A stretch of 64,000 nt of DNA from CPC320 sp002684375 (lineage in GTDB: Bacteria; Pseudomonadota; Alphaproteobacteria; Rhodobacterales; Rhodobacteraceae): assembly GCA_965662545.1 (NCBI GenBank), contig CBFIHZ010000005.1:57682-121681 (forward strand). Direction: 5' to 3'. The position numbers and the translations under genes are program-made. Each line of letters begins with the position of its first letter. Position 1 is the stretch's first letter. The notes under the pieces were generated by a model, which had not been told where the DNA came from, searched no databases, and saw only the letters and a program-made list of their open reading frames with translations. Below are positions 1 to 8,641 of this stretch, in pieces.

Positions 1-613
1 CATAGACAAAAACTCGAGGCGGGCTCGCCAGCTTTGACAATGTTTCCCGATGGGCCGCAAGATCGCTTTTATAGGCGTCAACCAAGGTTTCCGCGCGATC
101 GGCAACGCCAAAAATAGCCCCGAGGTTAAGCAGGTCGCTATACATATCGTTCATGCTTGCCGGTTCTTTTGGGCCAATATGGATACAGCTTTCCGTCAGC
201 TCATAGACGTTGATCCCAAACGGCGCCAATGTGTCCGGTGACACCTCTCCACCGACTTTCATGCCATAATTCCAACCGGCAAAGTAGAAATCAGCATCCG
301 CGCCGATCAACACCTCTTTTGAAGGATAGCGGGCGGCCAGTTCCGGCAGTTCGGCGATGCCATCGCGCATTTTCGCATCAAGGGTCTTCCAGCCGCTGAT
401 ACCGGTAAAGCCGACCATGTGATCGGTCAGACCAAGCACCAGCATCATTTCGGTGAGATTGACATCATTGGAGACGGCGGCTTTTGGCGGTGCTTGATAT
501 GTCACGGTGCGGTCACAGCTTTTAACAGTGACAGGAAACGCCGCCGCTGCAGTAGACAGAGCAACGGCGCCCGATATGGCAAGGCCAAAAAGAAAAAGGG
601 GGGGTATGTGCAT
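1..613 (-). CDS. Periplasmic substrate-binding protein of a B12/iron-chelate-type ABC importer (C-terminus outside window)
   Basis: The frame opens with ATG at 613 and stays open to the left edge, giving about 204 residues without a stop. The first ~25 residues are a signal peptide (hydrophobic core around residues 5-22, Ala-rich cleavage region ending AAAAF). The mature part begins FPVTVKSCDRTVTY and contains VSNDVNLTEMMLVLGL, typical of the BtuF/FecB-like periplasmic binding family that delivers cobalamin or ferric chelates to a membrane permease. It lies 14 bases after the ATPase stop, in the same direction and below a cobalamin riboswitch, so a cobalamin or cobinamide ligand is inferred rather than iron. 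No permease gene is visible; it may lie beyond the left edge. Confidence 0.85.
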   Translation of the reverse strand, partial: MHIPPLFLFGLAISGAVALSTAAAAFPVTVKSCDRTVTYQAPPKAAVSNDVNLTEMMLVLGLTDHMVGFTGISGWKTLDAKMRDGIAELPELAARYPSKEVLIGADADFYFAGWNYGMKVGGEVSPDTLAPFGINVYELTESCIHIGPKEPASMNDMYSDLLNLGAIFGVADRAETLVDAYKSDLAAHRETLSKLASPPRVFVY

Positions 614-627
614 TTTGGTCTCTTGAG

Positions 628-1401
628 CTAAAGGTGAAAGGTAAGGCGGGTATGGCCACTGGGATGCAGCGATTGAATTTCCGCCTGCACGCCAAAGCCT
701 TGTTTAATGAGAGGTGCGGTTAACACCTTGTTTGCGGGGCCGTAAGCCATGGTGTAGCCGCCTGCCAGCATCAACAGCGTATCGGCGTATTCTGCGGCCA
801 TATTGAGATCATGCAGGCTGGTCACGATGGTTGGGCCTAAACCGCGGATCAGTCGCAGAACTTCCAATTGATGCCGTATATCCAAATGGTTTGTGGGCTC
901 GTCGAGAATCAGCAACTGTGGCTCTTGCACAAGCGCGCGGGCAATCATCGTGCGCTGGCGTTCCCCGCCTGACAATGTGCCCAGCATCCGGCCTGTCAGC
1001 GCTGTGAGTTTCAACCGTTCAATCACCGCATCAATAATCTGATTGTCGGCTTTGTTCTGCCCGCCAAAACCGCTGCTATACGGGGTGCGGCCGAGGGCGA
1101 TAATCTCACGGACGGTCAGGGAAAAGTCACTTTGCTGTTCTTGTAAAACCGCAGCGATAGAGCGTGCAGTCTGGCGGGCCCCCATCGCCCAGATATCCTG
1201 CCCGTCCAGTGAAATACGCCCGGTATTTGGGCGTAAAAACCGATAGAGCAGCCGCAGTAAGGTGGATTTTCCGGCACCATTTGCGCCAACAATTGCCAGC
1301 ATCTGACCGGCTGCCAGCTCAAAGGACGTCGGTTGGAGCAACGGTTCTGTCCGCGGCAGCCCCCAAGACAGGCTTTCGACTGATAGGCTGGCTGCGGTCA
1401 T
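628..1401 (-). CDS. ABC transporter ATP-binding protein (BtuD/FecE-like)
   Basis: A 257-residue ATPase that powers import by the binding-protein-dependent system encoded with it. Walker A GANGAGKST is at residues 39-47, the signature LSGGERQR near 147, and Walker B LLILDEPTNHLD near 163, followed by a switch His in VTSLHDLNMAA. The length and the HLD Walker B form are those of the iron-siderophore/cobalamin subfamily. Its ATG overlaps the stop of a preceding 50-residue ORF by ATGA, so the two are probably translationally coupled. A riboswitch 200 bases upstream points to cobalamin control. Whether the substrate is B12, a precursor or a siderophore cannot be read from the ATPase. Confidence 0.9.
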   Translation of the reverse strand: MTAASLSVESLSWGLPRTEPLLQPTSFELAAGQMLAIVGANGAGKSTLLRLLYRFLRPNTGRISLDGQDIWAMGARQTARSIAAVLQEQQSDFSLTVREIIALGRTPYSSGFGGQNKADNQIIDAVIERLKLTALTGRMLGTLSGGERQRTMIARALVQEPQLLILDEPTNHLDIRHQLEVLRLIRGLGPTIVTSLHDLNMAAEYADTLLMLAGGYTMAYGPANKVLTAPLIKQGFGVQAEIQSLHPSGHTRLTFHL

Positions 1402-1550
1402 CGCAGGCGCACCGTCGGGCGCTTGGCATGGCCGACATAAAAACGGTCAGGTGAGGTATGGCCCGTGGTTGTGAATTCAAAACGCCATGCGTCAGCCCTT
1501 ACCGAGATTATTGGACCAGCCGAGGAAAACAAAGCCTGTACTTTGATCAT
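1398..1550 (-). CDS. 50-residue ORF, first gene below the cobalamin riboswitch
   Basis: ATG at 1550 is preceded by AAGGAAGAG at good ribosome-binding spacing, and the TGA overlaps the ATG of the ABC ATPase (ATGA). The product begins MIKVQALFSSAGPIISVRAD and ends RPTVRLR. It has no signal peptide, no clear membrane helix and an Arg-rich C-terminus. I do not recognise a family. Its position between riboswitch and ATPase, where a permease gene often sits, allows three readings: a genuine small transporter-associated protein, a leader peptide that couples the riboswitch to ATPase translation, or the remnant of a lost gene. The good ribosome-binding site and exact coupling argue that it is translated. 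Confidence 0.5.
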   Translation of the reverse strand: MIKVQALFSSAGPIISVRADAWRFEFTTTGHTSPDRFYVGHAKRPTVRLR

Positions 1551-1563
1551 ACTACTCTTCCTT

Positions 1564-1580
1564 TCGGGCGCCCCGCCCGA
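1564..1580 (-). promoter_or_regulatory. GC-rich hairpin between riboswitch and first ORF
   Basis: The minus strand reads TCGGGCG GGG CGCCCGA, a perfect 7-bp stem with a 3-base loop, directly before the AAGGAAGAG ribosome-binding site of the 50-residue ORF. It is not followed by a T-run, so it is more likely part of a translational expression platform than an intrinsic terminator. That role is inference. Confidence 0.45.
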
Positions 1581-1597
1581 GGTGAATTAAAGTGACA

Positions 1598-1776
1598 TGG
1601 CAGGTCTCCTGACTCGCGGGTCTCAGCGCGCCCGATCCTTCCCAGACTTGCGTCCAGTGGTGATCATCGGGTTTGCTCGCCGCTTACAGTTGCGGGGGCA
1701 GTCACGGAATTGGCAGCCTTTGACGGTTACCGCACCGTATTCCCTTTTCATCTCAGATCGGCACAGACCTTTCAGA
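1598..1776 (-). promoter_or_regulatory. Cobalamin (B12) riboswitch
   Basis: Read on the minus strand, the segment contains AAAAGGGAATACGGTG, then GACTGCCCCCGCAACTGTAA (the conserved core around the B12 box), then AAGTCTGGGAAGGAT and finally GAGTCAGGAGACCTGCC. These blocks are in the correct order and spacing for the AdoCbl riboswitch. A P1 helix can be drawn between AGGTCT (1770-1765) and AGACCT (1607-1602). It precedes the 50-residue ORF, the ATPase and the binding protein, so cobalamin is expected to repress that operon. Confidence 0.93.
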
Positions 1777-1787
1777 GAACCATGAAA

Positions 1788-1813
1788 CCCCAATGCAGTG
1801 ATATATGCATTGG
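1788..1813 (-). terminator. Possible terminator hairpin after sitD
   Basis: A perfect 9-bp inverted repeat CCCAATGCA / TGCATTGGG with an 8-base loop lies 28 bases after the sitD stop and just before the riboswitch. On the minus strand it is followed only by a short GTTTC, so termination would be weak. It separates the sit operon from the B12-controlled operon. Confidence 0.4.
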
Positions 1814-1840
1814 GTCAAGAGAGTTTCGTGTGTCACGGTG

Positions 1841-2680
1841 TTATGTCTGTGTTTTGGTGGCCTGACGTGTCAGCTTCGCAGCCCGTAGAAACGCCGCAAT
1901 AAAAAAACCTGTCAGGATCAAGATAATTGTTGGCGCCGGGGCGCTGTCGATGAAAAAGCTCACATAAATACCCAAAAAGCCAGACACAAAGGTCACCAGC
2001 ACAGATACAACCAGCATATGTTCAAAGCGTTTGGTGACCAGAAAAGCGATCGCTCCGGGCGCAATCAACAGACCAATTGACAAAATAATTCCCACAGCCG
2101 AAAGCGTGGCGACGATCGTCAGAGAAATCATCGCCAACATGCCATAGTGCAACAAACCGACAGGCAGACCTACGGCCTGCGCCTGAATAGGGTCAAACGA
2201 TTGCAGCAGCAGATCGCGGCGTTTTGCCAACAACAGCGCCGAAACACCAAGCGATATAGCGCCTGCAGTCCACAGATTGTCGGAGCTAACTCCCAACATA
2301 TTGCCGAACAGGATATGATCGAGATGTACATCAGTGGTGACCTTCGTATACAGAACAATGCCAAATCCAAACATCCCTGAAAACACAATTCCCATTACAG
2401 TGTCTTGTTTGACACGGCTGTTTTCACTGAGAAAACCAGTTGCCAAAGCACAGAGCATGCCAGCGCAGAATGCCCCGATTATCAACGGAATATTCAACAA
2501 ATACGCGACCACAACGCCAGGCAGAACAGCGTGGCTGATGGCATCTCCCATTAGCGACCACCCCTTGAGCACAAGATAGCACGACAGCAGTGACGTAGGA
2601 ATCGATACGATTGCCATGATCCAGAACGCATGGGTCATAAAGCTGAACTGAAATGGCTGGAGAAGCGTCTCTAACATCAC
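1841..2680 (-). CDS. sitD: Mn/Fe ABC transporter permease SitD
   Basis: A 279-residue integral membrane protein of the ABC-3 (ZnuB/SitC/MntB) permease family, with about eight hydrophobic segments, the family motif GWSLMGDAISHAVLPGVVVAYLL near residues 40-60, and LSIGLLIAPGAIAFL near 200. Together with the preceding permease it should form a heterodimeric channel for divalent metal in the inner membrane. It overlaps the end of sitC by 4 bases (ATGA) and is last in sitABCD. The short polar C-terminal tail is normal for the family. Metal specificity (Mn versus Fe or Zn) is inferred from the two-permease organisation typical of Sit systems. Confidence 0.92.
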   Translation of the reverse strand: MMLETLLQPFQFSFMTHAFWIMAIVSIPTSLLSCYLVLKGWSLMGDAISHAVLPGVVVAYLLNIPLIIGAFCAGMLCALATGFLSENSRVKQDTVMGIVFSGMFGFGIVLYTKVTTDVHLDHILFGNMLGVSSDNLWTAGAISLGVSALLLAKRRDLLLQSFDPIQAQAVGLPVGLLHYGMLAMISLTIVATLSAVGIILSIGLLIAPGAIAFLVTKRFEHMLVVSVLVTFVSGFLGIYVSFFIDSAPAPTIILILTGFFIAAFLRAAKLTRQATKTQT

Positions 2681-3534
2681 TGCACCTGCACTGCGTCAGC
2701 GGATCGGCGTCTTGCTGCAAGATAGCCGTGTTTGGGTGCCCAGACAAAGACCGCAAGAAAAGTCACAGTCTGCAGCGAGACAATTAGCCCGCCTGTCGCG
2801 CCGTCGACAAAAAAGCTGAGATAGGCCCCCAGAAAGCTTGTCGCAGATCCGATCGCCACACTCAGCACCAGCAGCCGCGGAAAACGGTCGGTCAGCAGAT
2901 AGGCCGTTGCCCCCGGCGTCACCACCATCGCGATGACCAGAAACGCACCCACAGTCTGCAAAGCAGCAACGCAGGACGCCGAAAGCAGCGTGAAAAACAT
3001 CAGCTTCAAGCGGTCGGGATTCAACCCGATGGAGCGGGCGTGATTTTCATCAAAAAACGTTACCATCAGATCTTTCCACTTGGCCAGTAACACGCTGAGT
3101 GAAACAAATCCGATGATTGCAAGTTGCAGCGTGTCGTGGGGAGTGATTGCCAGAATATTACCCATTGTAATCGTCTGAATGCTGACCGACATCGGGGACA
3201 GAGAGACCATAAATAATCCCAACCCGAAAAAGGAGGTGAAAATCAGCCCAATAATGGCGTCTTCTTTCAATCCGGAGCGCTGATTGAGAAACAACATTGC
3301 GCCCGCGGCCAAGCCGCCTGCGGCAAACGCACCAAAGGCAAAAGGCAGGCCCAACATATAGGCCCCGGCCACCCCCGGAACGATCGAATGGCTAAGCGCG
3401 TCGCCGATCAGAGACCAACCCTTTAGCATCAGATAAGCGGATAAAAAGGCGCAGACGCCACCGACCAAAGCACTGACCCACATGGCGTTGAACATGTAAT
3501 TGTATGAAAACGGCATCAGCAGCGTATCAATCAT
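2677..3534 (-). CDS. sitC: Mn/Fe ABC transporter permease SitC
   Basis: ABC-3 family permease, 285 residues from the ATG at 3534. It carries the same GWSLIGDALSHSIVPGVAGAYML motif as SitD and multiple membrane helices. I prefer the ATG at 3534 because it overlaps the sitB stop by eight bases (ATGATTGA), a coupled arrangement; an in-frame ATG at 3561 would add MTTTQRRQR and has no ribosome-binding site. The two permeases are clearly paralogous, as expected for SitC/SitD. Encoded between ATPase and second permease in one transcription unit. Confidence 0.9.
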   Translation of the reverse strand: MIDTLLMPFSYNYMFNAMWVSALVGGVCAFLSAYLMLKGWSLIGDALSHSIVPGVAGAYMLGLPFAFGAFAAGGLAAGAMLFLNQRSGLKEDAIIGLIFTSFFGLGLFMVSLSPMSVSIQTITMGNILAITPHDTLQLAIIGFVSLSVLLAKWKDLMVTFFDENHARSIGLNPDRLKLMFFTLLSASCVAALQTVGAFLVIAMVVTPGATAYLLTDRFPRLLVLSVAIGSATSFLGAYLSFFVDGATGGLIVSLQTVTFLAVFVWAPKHGYLAARRRSADAVQVQ

Positions 3535-4417
3535 CCTTTGGCGCCTTTGGGTTGTCGTCATACATTACAAACGGCCGCTCATCGTCGCTGATCACTCGAA
3601 TTTCGCGCTTGTCATCATCGTCGTGTAAATCAGATCCGCCGAGAACGAAATGCCGCAGCACCCCACCAAAAGCCAATTCGAGGTTCTCTCGGGTGAAGGT
3701 GGTTGCGGTCGGCCCGAAGGCAAGAACCGTTTCTTTGACCAAAATTGTACGATCACAAAACTCTGGAACCGACCCAAGATTATGTGTCGAAACCAGCATG
3801 ACGCGCCCTTCATCGCGCATTTCGCACAACAGAGTGATGATCGCGTCTTCGGTTTGCACATCGACCCCGGTGAATGGCTCATCAAGCAGTATTACTTGCC
3901 CGTTTTGCGCCAGCGCCCTTGCCAGAAACACCCGCTTGCGTTGCCCACCAGATAACTCGCCAATCTGGCGGTCGCGAAATTCGGTCATATTGACCCGCTC
4001 GAGGGCTTCAGTGACCGCGGCATGATCGGCAGATCGTGGTGTTCGAAAAAAACCCATGTGCCCATAGCGGCCCATCATCACGACGTCTTCGACCAGAACC
4101 GGAAAGCTCCAATCAACCTCTTCTGCCTGCGGGACATAGGCCACAATATTTTGTTTCAAGGCGGCTTTAACCGGATGCCCCAGAATAGAAATCTTACCTT
4201 TGGCAGCTGGAACAAAGCCCATTAATGCTTTGAAAAGTGTTGATTTTCCGGCCCCGTTTACCCCAACCAATGCAGTGATTGTTCCGGTGGGGATATCAAA
4301 GCTGGCGTTGCGCAACGCTGTGGTGCCATTGCGATAGGTAACGGTGACATCCTGCGCGGTTATTCCAATTTTCTGCGATTCTCGCATCTGTTCTTTCCGG
4401 TTATCTGTAGCAGACAC
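3527..4417 (-). CDS. sitB: Mn/Fe ABC transporter ATP-binding protein SitB
   Basis: 296 residues. Walker A GVNGAGKST at 52-60, signature LSGGQRKRV at 155-163, Walker B ILLDEPFTGVD at 176-186, switch His in STHNLG. These identify the ATPase of metal-type (ZnuC/SitB) ABC importers. The C-terminus is unusually acidic, with DLHDDDDKRE and a final PKAPKDD; a metal-sensing or trafficking role for this tail would be speculation. Start at 4417 or at the internal Met 11 cannot be separated. Gene order sitA-sitB-sitC-sitD supports the assignment. Confidence 0.92.
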   Translation of the reverse strand: MSATDNRKEQMRESQKIGITAQDVTVTYRNGTTALRNASFDIPTGTITALVGVNGAGKSTLFKALMGFVPAAKGKISILGHPVKAALKQNIVAYVPQAEEVDWSFPVLVEDVVMMGRYGHMGFFRTPRSADHAAVTEALERVNMTEFRDRQIGELSGGQRKRVFLARALAQNGQVILLDEPFTGVDVQTEDAIITLLCEMRDEGRVMLVSTHNLGSVPEFCDRTILVKETVLAFGPTATTFTRENLELAFGGVLRHFVLGGSDLHDDDDKREIRVISDDERPFVMYDDNPKAPKDD

Positions 4418-4512
4418 TTAGGTGTCCCTGGATAAATCTGCGCCGCCTTATGACGATGGGGGCAAGACAGTTATGACCCAGCCGTCGAGCGAATTGATAC
4501 GCTTGCCACGGG

Positions 4513-5418
4513 TTATTTGGTCAGCCCTGCTGCGATGGTTTCGCTGGTTACGCGCAGTAGGTCTAGATAGGTTGGAACCGGGCCGTCGGCTTCGGTCAAG
4601 CTGTCGACATACAGCACACCGCCATAGGTGCTGCCGGTTTCGCGTGCGACTTGCTGTGCCGGCGCCTGTGAGACGGTGCTTTCACAAAAAACCGCTGGAA
4701 TATTGTTGTCTCGGACGCCATCAATCACTTTGCGCACTTGCTGCGGGGTGCCTTGTGCATCGGCGTTCATCGGCCAAAGATAGAGTTCTTTCATGTTGTA
4801 GTCGCGGATCAGATAGCTGAAGGCCCCCTCACAGGATACCAGCCAGCGCTGATCTTCTGGCACAGCGAGGATTGCGTCTTTTAATGGCTCGATGGTTTGC
4901 GAAATTTTTGTTTTATACGCCGCGGCATTGGCCCGGTAAATATCTGCATTTTGCGGATCATGCCGGGCAAAAGCGCTGGTTATATTGTCTACATAGATCA
5001 GCGCGCTGCTTAGGCTCATCCAAGCATGGGGGTTTGGTTTCCCAGCATATTCACCCTCGGCAATGCCCATCGGGGTAATACCGTCGGTTAACGTCACACC
5101 TGGCACGTCCGACAGATTGGAAAAGAACTGCTCGAACCACAATTCCAAGTTCAATCCGTTCCAGAAAATAAGATCGGCATCCTGCGCGCGAATAATGTCA
5201 CGAGGGGTGGGTTGGTAACCGTGTATCTCTGCGCCAGCCTTGGTGATGGATTCAACGATTGCCATGTCGCCAGCCACATTGCGCGCCATATCGGCAATGA
5301 CGGTAAAGGTTGTCACGGCCTTGAATTTGTCTGCAACAGCTGGGGATGATGCCCCTAGAGCGGTGATCATGAGAGCTTTTATGGCAAATCTGCGTAATGC
5401 AGAGATTGATTGGGGCAT
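4513..5418 (-). CDS. sitA: Mn/Fe-binding periplasmic protein SitA
   Basis: 301 residues with a signal peptide (residues 1-30, ending AVADKF). Cluster A-I metal-binding protein. The four expected ligands are visible: His66 in EIHGYQPTP, His131 in NPHAWMS, Glu197 in SCEGAFSYL and Asp272 in YVDSLTE; the His/His/Glu/Asp set is characteristic of Mn/Fe rather than Zn proteins, and the His-rich loop of ZnuA is missing. It captures metal in the periplasm for SitCD. First gene of the operon, with a Fur/Mur-like operator about 70 bases upstream. Confidence 0.93.
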   Translation of the reverse strand: MPQSISALRRFAIKALMITALGASSPAVADKFKAVTTFTVIADMARNVAGDMAIVESITKAGAEIHGYQPTPRDIIRAQDADLIFWNGLNLELWFEQFFSNLSDVPGVTLTDGITPMGIAEGEYAGKPNPHAWMSLSSALIYVDNITSAFARHDPQNADIYRANAAAYKTKISQTIEPLKDAILAVPEDQRWLVSCEGAFSYLIRDYNMKELYLWPMNADAQGTPQQVRKVIDGVRDNNIPAVFCESTVSQAPAQQVARETGSTYGGVLYVDSLTEADGPVPTYLDLLRVTSETIAAGLTK

Positions 5419-5460
5419 GGAAAGTCATTCTTATTATGAAAGTTTACACGCATGATTTAT

Positions 5461-5504
5461 GCGAACCATTCTCAATAGTCAATGTTATTGATAATCATTC
5501 TCAA
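5461..5504 (-). promoter_or_regulatory. Fur/Mur-like operator upstream of sitA
   Basis: TTGATAATCATTCTCAA (5488-5504) is an imperfect palindrome close to Fur-family boxes, and a second related half, GCGAACCATTCTCAATAG, lies at 5461-5478. In alphaproteobacteria the Fur homologue Mur represses sitABCD with manganese, so Mur control is the natural reading. Two sites spaced about 27 bp apart suggest binding of two dimers. Confidence 0.6.
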
Positions 5505-6193
5505 AAATGGCGGTAAATGGCCGAACGCGCCAGAGGGGTGCAATGACAGCCTTGATTTGGAAATGCCAAGGTATGGACGTATATGTCCCTGAAATTGTTC
5601 AAACCTTTGGCGTTCAGACCCTTGAAAAGGTGCACCTGACGGTTGCTATAGAACGGCGCGTTCGGGGCAGGGTAGATTTTAATGACTTCACCCTTAGAAA
5701 TATCGATCCAAATTTCCATGATTGGGAACTTATTAACGGCATGTGTCAAGATTGCACCGCCTTCTGGCGAACCCGCGCTGTTAAACGCAGCCGCGGTAAA
5801 ACTGACCTTAGTTTTTTAACCTGTTCCAATCATCAGGAACCGTGTGGCCAGAGGTTTTATTTTCGGGTAGGTGCATTGGAATTTCTGATACAAACATCCG
5901 GGTCGGCAATACGTAATTCAACGGTATTGCCCGCCGGCAATGGCGTCGCGCACTGGTTGCGCCTGCGGAGCGTTGAGGGCGATTTTTGCAACTTTGACCA
6001 AATCTTCATCACGGATGGTGACGCTCGACAAATAAGCTGCGTTCTCGGTTTCATCGGTGTACAGGTTTGCGATTTCATCCGTCCTTAGACCGTGGGCTGC
6101 AAAAGATGCGATGGTCATCGCTGCTGAATAGATCGTGTTCCAGCCAGTAAATTGACCCGCCGTGCCAGAGATGGTCAGCGAAAGCGACAGCAC
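5505..6193. other. Gene-poor stretch with unassigned reading-frame fragments
   Basis: No intact gene is convincing. On the minus strand 5918-6193 is open for 91 codons (contains FTGWNTIYSAAMTIASFAA and ends VRDAIAGGQYR) but lacks an ATG and a ribosome-binding site; another minus fragment at 5501-5749 includes KIYPAPNAPFYSNR. A long plus-strand frame (5507-6088) opens inside the sitA operator region and has no recognisable family. Together with the broken gene next door, the stretch looks like decaying DNA. Confidence 0.4.
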
Positions 6194-6199
6194 CCACCC

Positions 6200-6770
6200 C
6201 GTTTGGCAGGAACCTTCCCGTTGTGTTCATATAATCGGCGTAATCGGGAAATTTTGCCAAGCAGATTTTCTTTTTGATTTTGACAAGAATAAGACAGATA
6301 AAGATCACTGTGCCGGTGCCGAATAATACAAAAAATCGGGGCTAGACGAACAACAGCCCTTTGCTTGCGATGATAAGCGCGCGGTATAAAGGGTGGCGGA
6401 TATTTCGATAAACTATTGTTATCTAGTGTTTATTTTTAAGCAGTTTTCCCGATAAATTTGAAACGCGCCAAGCGCAAAACCCAGACTGCCAGTATAAAAC
6501 AAAATCATGCCGCTGGTTTCAAACACCACGATCACACTCGGCTTATTGGATTCGAGCAATTGAGGAAAGAAAAACCGAGTGGTCCAGCTGGTCAGGCTTG
6601 ATTCTTCGAGCCAATCCAAACCCGGTCCATAGACGCCATAGAAATAGATTGAGAAAGGGCTGGCCACATAAAAACTCAAACGCCACGAGAATGGAAAAAC
6701 TATACTTGCCCAAAGCGCGCGGTTGGCAATTTAAGGACGGTCTTGGCCTGCTGGATTGTTTGGCATTTTA
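6200..6770 (-). pseudogene. Degenerate isoprenylcysteine carboxylmethyltransferase-family gene
   Basis: Reading downwards, an ATG near 6752 gives MPNNPAGQDRP and then an in-frame TAA; past it the same frame runs IANRALWASIVFPFSWR and into YGPGLDWLEESS and hydrophobic segments up to a stop at 6419. After a gap and in another frame (6308-6200) appears FPDYADYMNTTGRFLPN, which matches the C-terminal end (Y-x-Y-x-x-x-TGRFLP) of ICMT/phospholipid-methyltransferase family enzymes. N- and C-terminal pieces lie in the right order and orientation with the catalytic middle missing, so I call it a pseudogene. The family assignment rests mainly on the short C-terminal motif. Confidence 0.55.
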
Positions 6771-6948
6771 AAATCAACTCCATCTAATATGGGCAACGAA
6801 AGACGTAGGGTCGATTTTTGGTTCAATTACTGAGATTTGCTTTGCTCTTTGTTGCTGTCACTGCAGTGCAAATCGCGAAGCCTTTGGCTCTAATCTTATG
6901 ATTTTGTATTGTCTTTTTAAATGAAAGCGTAATGGATCTTGAACGCGG

Positions 6949-7551
6949 TCAGTCAGAGTATCCAAACATGGAATAGAAAGATAGGACAACAACACCCATC
7001 AGGCATCCCGCCATCGATATATTAACCACGCGCTGTGTTCGGTTGCTGAGATTGAGGCTGTGCAACCGCATCCCAAAATAGAGCCAGAGCAGGTGGATGA
7101 AAATCCATAAACAATTCAAAATTATCAACTTAAGGGTTGTTTCGAGTAAAAAACTGTCAGGCCGGAAGGCAAAGCCCGAAAACAGGGTCGTGTTCACGGC
7201 ATAGGCCTTTGGATTTATCAACTGCAACATGAAACCGTCGATGATGCCGGGGCTTTTTTTTGCGTTAATAAAGTTTATTTTTGATCCGGCCAGTGCAATG
7301 CGAACCGCCAAGTACCCCAGATAGCCGGCGGTGGCGGTCATTAGGACAACCCGCATAAAAGGTAGCGCAAAAAGCGTCGCAGAGAGCCCCGAAATAACCG
7401 CGATAGCAACAGCATTTGTTCCTAAAAACAATCCGGTGACGTATAATATACCACGCCAAGGTCCAAAGGCGGAGCCGACACCCGCCGTGGATAAAACCCC
7501 TGGTCCAGGTGTCAACAGCAACAAAATCACTGCGGTTGCAAAGGTTAACAT
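6949..7551 (-). CDS. LysE/RhtB-family amino acid exporter
   Basis: 200 residues with about six hydrophobic helices. The N-terminus LLTPGPGVLSTAGVGSAFG carries the TPGP motif of LysE-type translocators, and INPKAYAVNTTLF matches the conserved NPKA block at mid-protein. Members export amino acids or their derivatives across the inner membrane. The AT-rich 680-base leader has no evident partner regulator (many lysE genes have a LysR/LysG neighbour), so the substrate is unknown. Confidence 0.85.
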   Translation of the reverse strand: MLTFATAVILLLLTPGPGVLSTAGVGSAFGPWRGILYVTGLFLGTNAVAIAVISGLSATLFALPFMRVVLMTATAGYLGYLAVRIALAGSKINFINAKKSPGIIDGFMLQLINPKAYAVNTTLFSGFAFRPDSFLLETTLKLIILNCLWIFIHLLWLYFGMRLHSLNLSNRTQRVVNISMAGCLMGVVVLSFYSMFGYSD

Positions 7552-8231
7552 TGTTCAGTCCAGTCTATTTCAAAAGCGCGAGCCTGTTAGCATAGCCACG
7601 CTGTGGAGCGCAGGATTTTTCTGCTGCGTATAGTGCATGTTCAAACGAAAACTTTATTGTTCTCGCCACATATTCTTGCTTTGTCAAATGGGCAAATACA
7701 AGTTTGGTCTCACAACCTGAGGCGCAATAATATGTAATATTTTTTTGGCGGATTGACCTAATTTTGAAAAAATTATTTCCGCGTTTTAATGGGTTATATA
7801 AGGGGTTTCCGTTAATATTGTTATTCAAAATACATAATCTTCCAGACGTTTTATGTTGACGAATATTTTAAAAAATATCCATCAGGGAGACCTCTGCACA
7901 CCTCTATTTTTTGAATATACAAAATTTGATGAAAACATCAGCGATTTTTCCTAAAATCACCAAGAATGGTGTTATGCATAGGTCTATTATGGTACCTTCT
8001 AGCGGCATTATAGATTTTGATTTGTGGTTTGGTCTTCGCTTGTAACTCCATTGGTTGGTTTCAAGTTTTAAACAACAATTTGTTCGAAGAAATTTGAAAG
8101 GTGATCAACTGTGTCAGACGTATCAATACGACTAAATATATTGCAAAAGCTAATCTAAAGCAGGCATTTACGGCTTGTTCGCATGTGATACATTTTGGTG
8201 TGTGTTTAGTTTGGTTAATAGGAGTATCATC
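7552..8231. other. AT-rich intergenic stretch
   Basis: No convincing gene. A minus frame at 7565-7828 of 87 codons would start with TTG and contains YYCASGCETKLVF; it has no family resemblance. Nothing else is recognisable apart from A/T-rich runs. Confidence 0.35.
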
Positions 8232-8516
8232 ATGAGCTACGTAACGATATCACATTGGTCGGCGACTGAATGGGACGAGACAATGGAGGCGATAGCCGCT
8301 GAAAAATTTGTTCCAATGATTATGAGCGTCGGAGCCTCAAGTGTTCAGATGCTGCGCACCGGTAATCTGAGTATGAGCGTCATCACCCAATATGCGGATG
8401 AGGCGACTGCAATGTCAGCGCAACAAAAAATTGCTGATATTCGCGCGCAAGCGGCCTCGGAGTTTCCGATGAAAATGGATGCCGCACATGGTGGTTCTGA
8501 ATTTGCCTCAGGCTGA
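8232..8516 (+). CDS. Small ABM-like (antibiotic biosynthesis monooxygenase fold) protein
   Basis: 94 residues starting at the ATG at 8232, eight bases after AGGAGT. Length and the pattern of alternating strands around YVTISHWSATEWDETM, VQMLRTGNLSMSVITQY and ADEATAMSAQQKIADIR fit a dimeric ferredoxin-like alpha/beta barrel protein of unknown activity, as seen in many small conserved proteins of marine Rhodobacterales. No catalytic residue can be named. It stands alone between AT-rich leader and a convergent glycosyltransferase gene. Confidence 0.6.
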   Translation: MSYVTISHWSATEWDETMEAIAAEKFVPMIMSVGASSVQMLRTGNLSMSVITQYADEATAMSAQQKIADIRAQAASEFPMKMDAAHGGSEFASG

Positions 8517-8641
8517 TTAAGCCCGCTTAACCGCACCTGCGACCACTCGGCTTAGGAAGTCGCGGGCCAGAAAACATCCAAAGATCGGTCGTGGTTAATG
8601 TCTCGCCGGTGCGTAGGAGAATTGCTGTTTTCCGCCGCCTA

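Noticed and set aside
5507..6088. 193-codon plus-strand frame
   Set aside because: Starts in the sitA operator region, no ribosome-binding site or family match, and overlaps remnants on the other strand.
7565..7828. 87-codon gene before the LysE exporter
   Set aside because: TTG start, no ribosome-binding site, AT-rich and no recognisable family.
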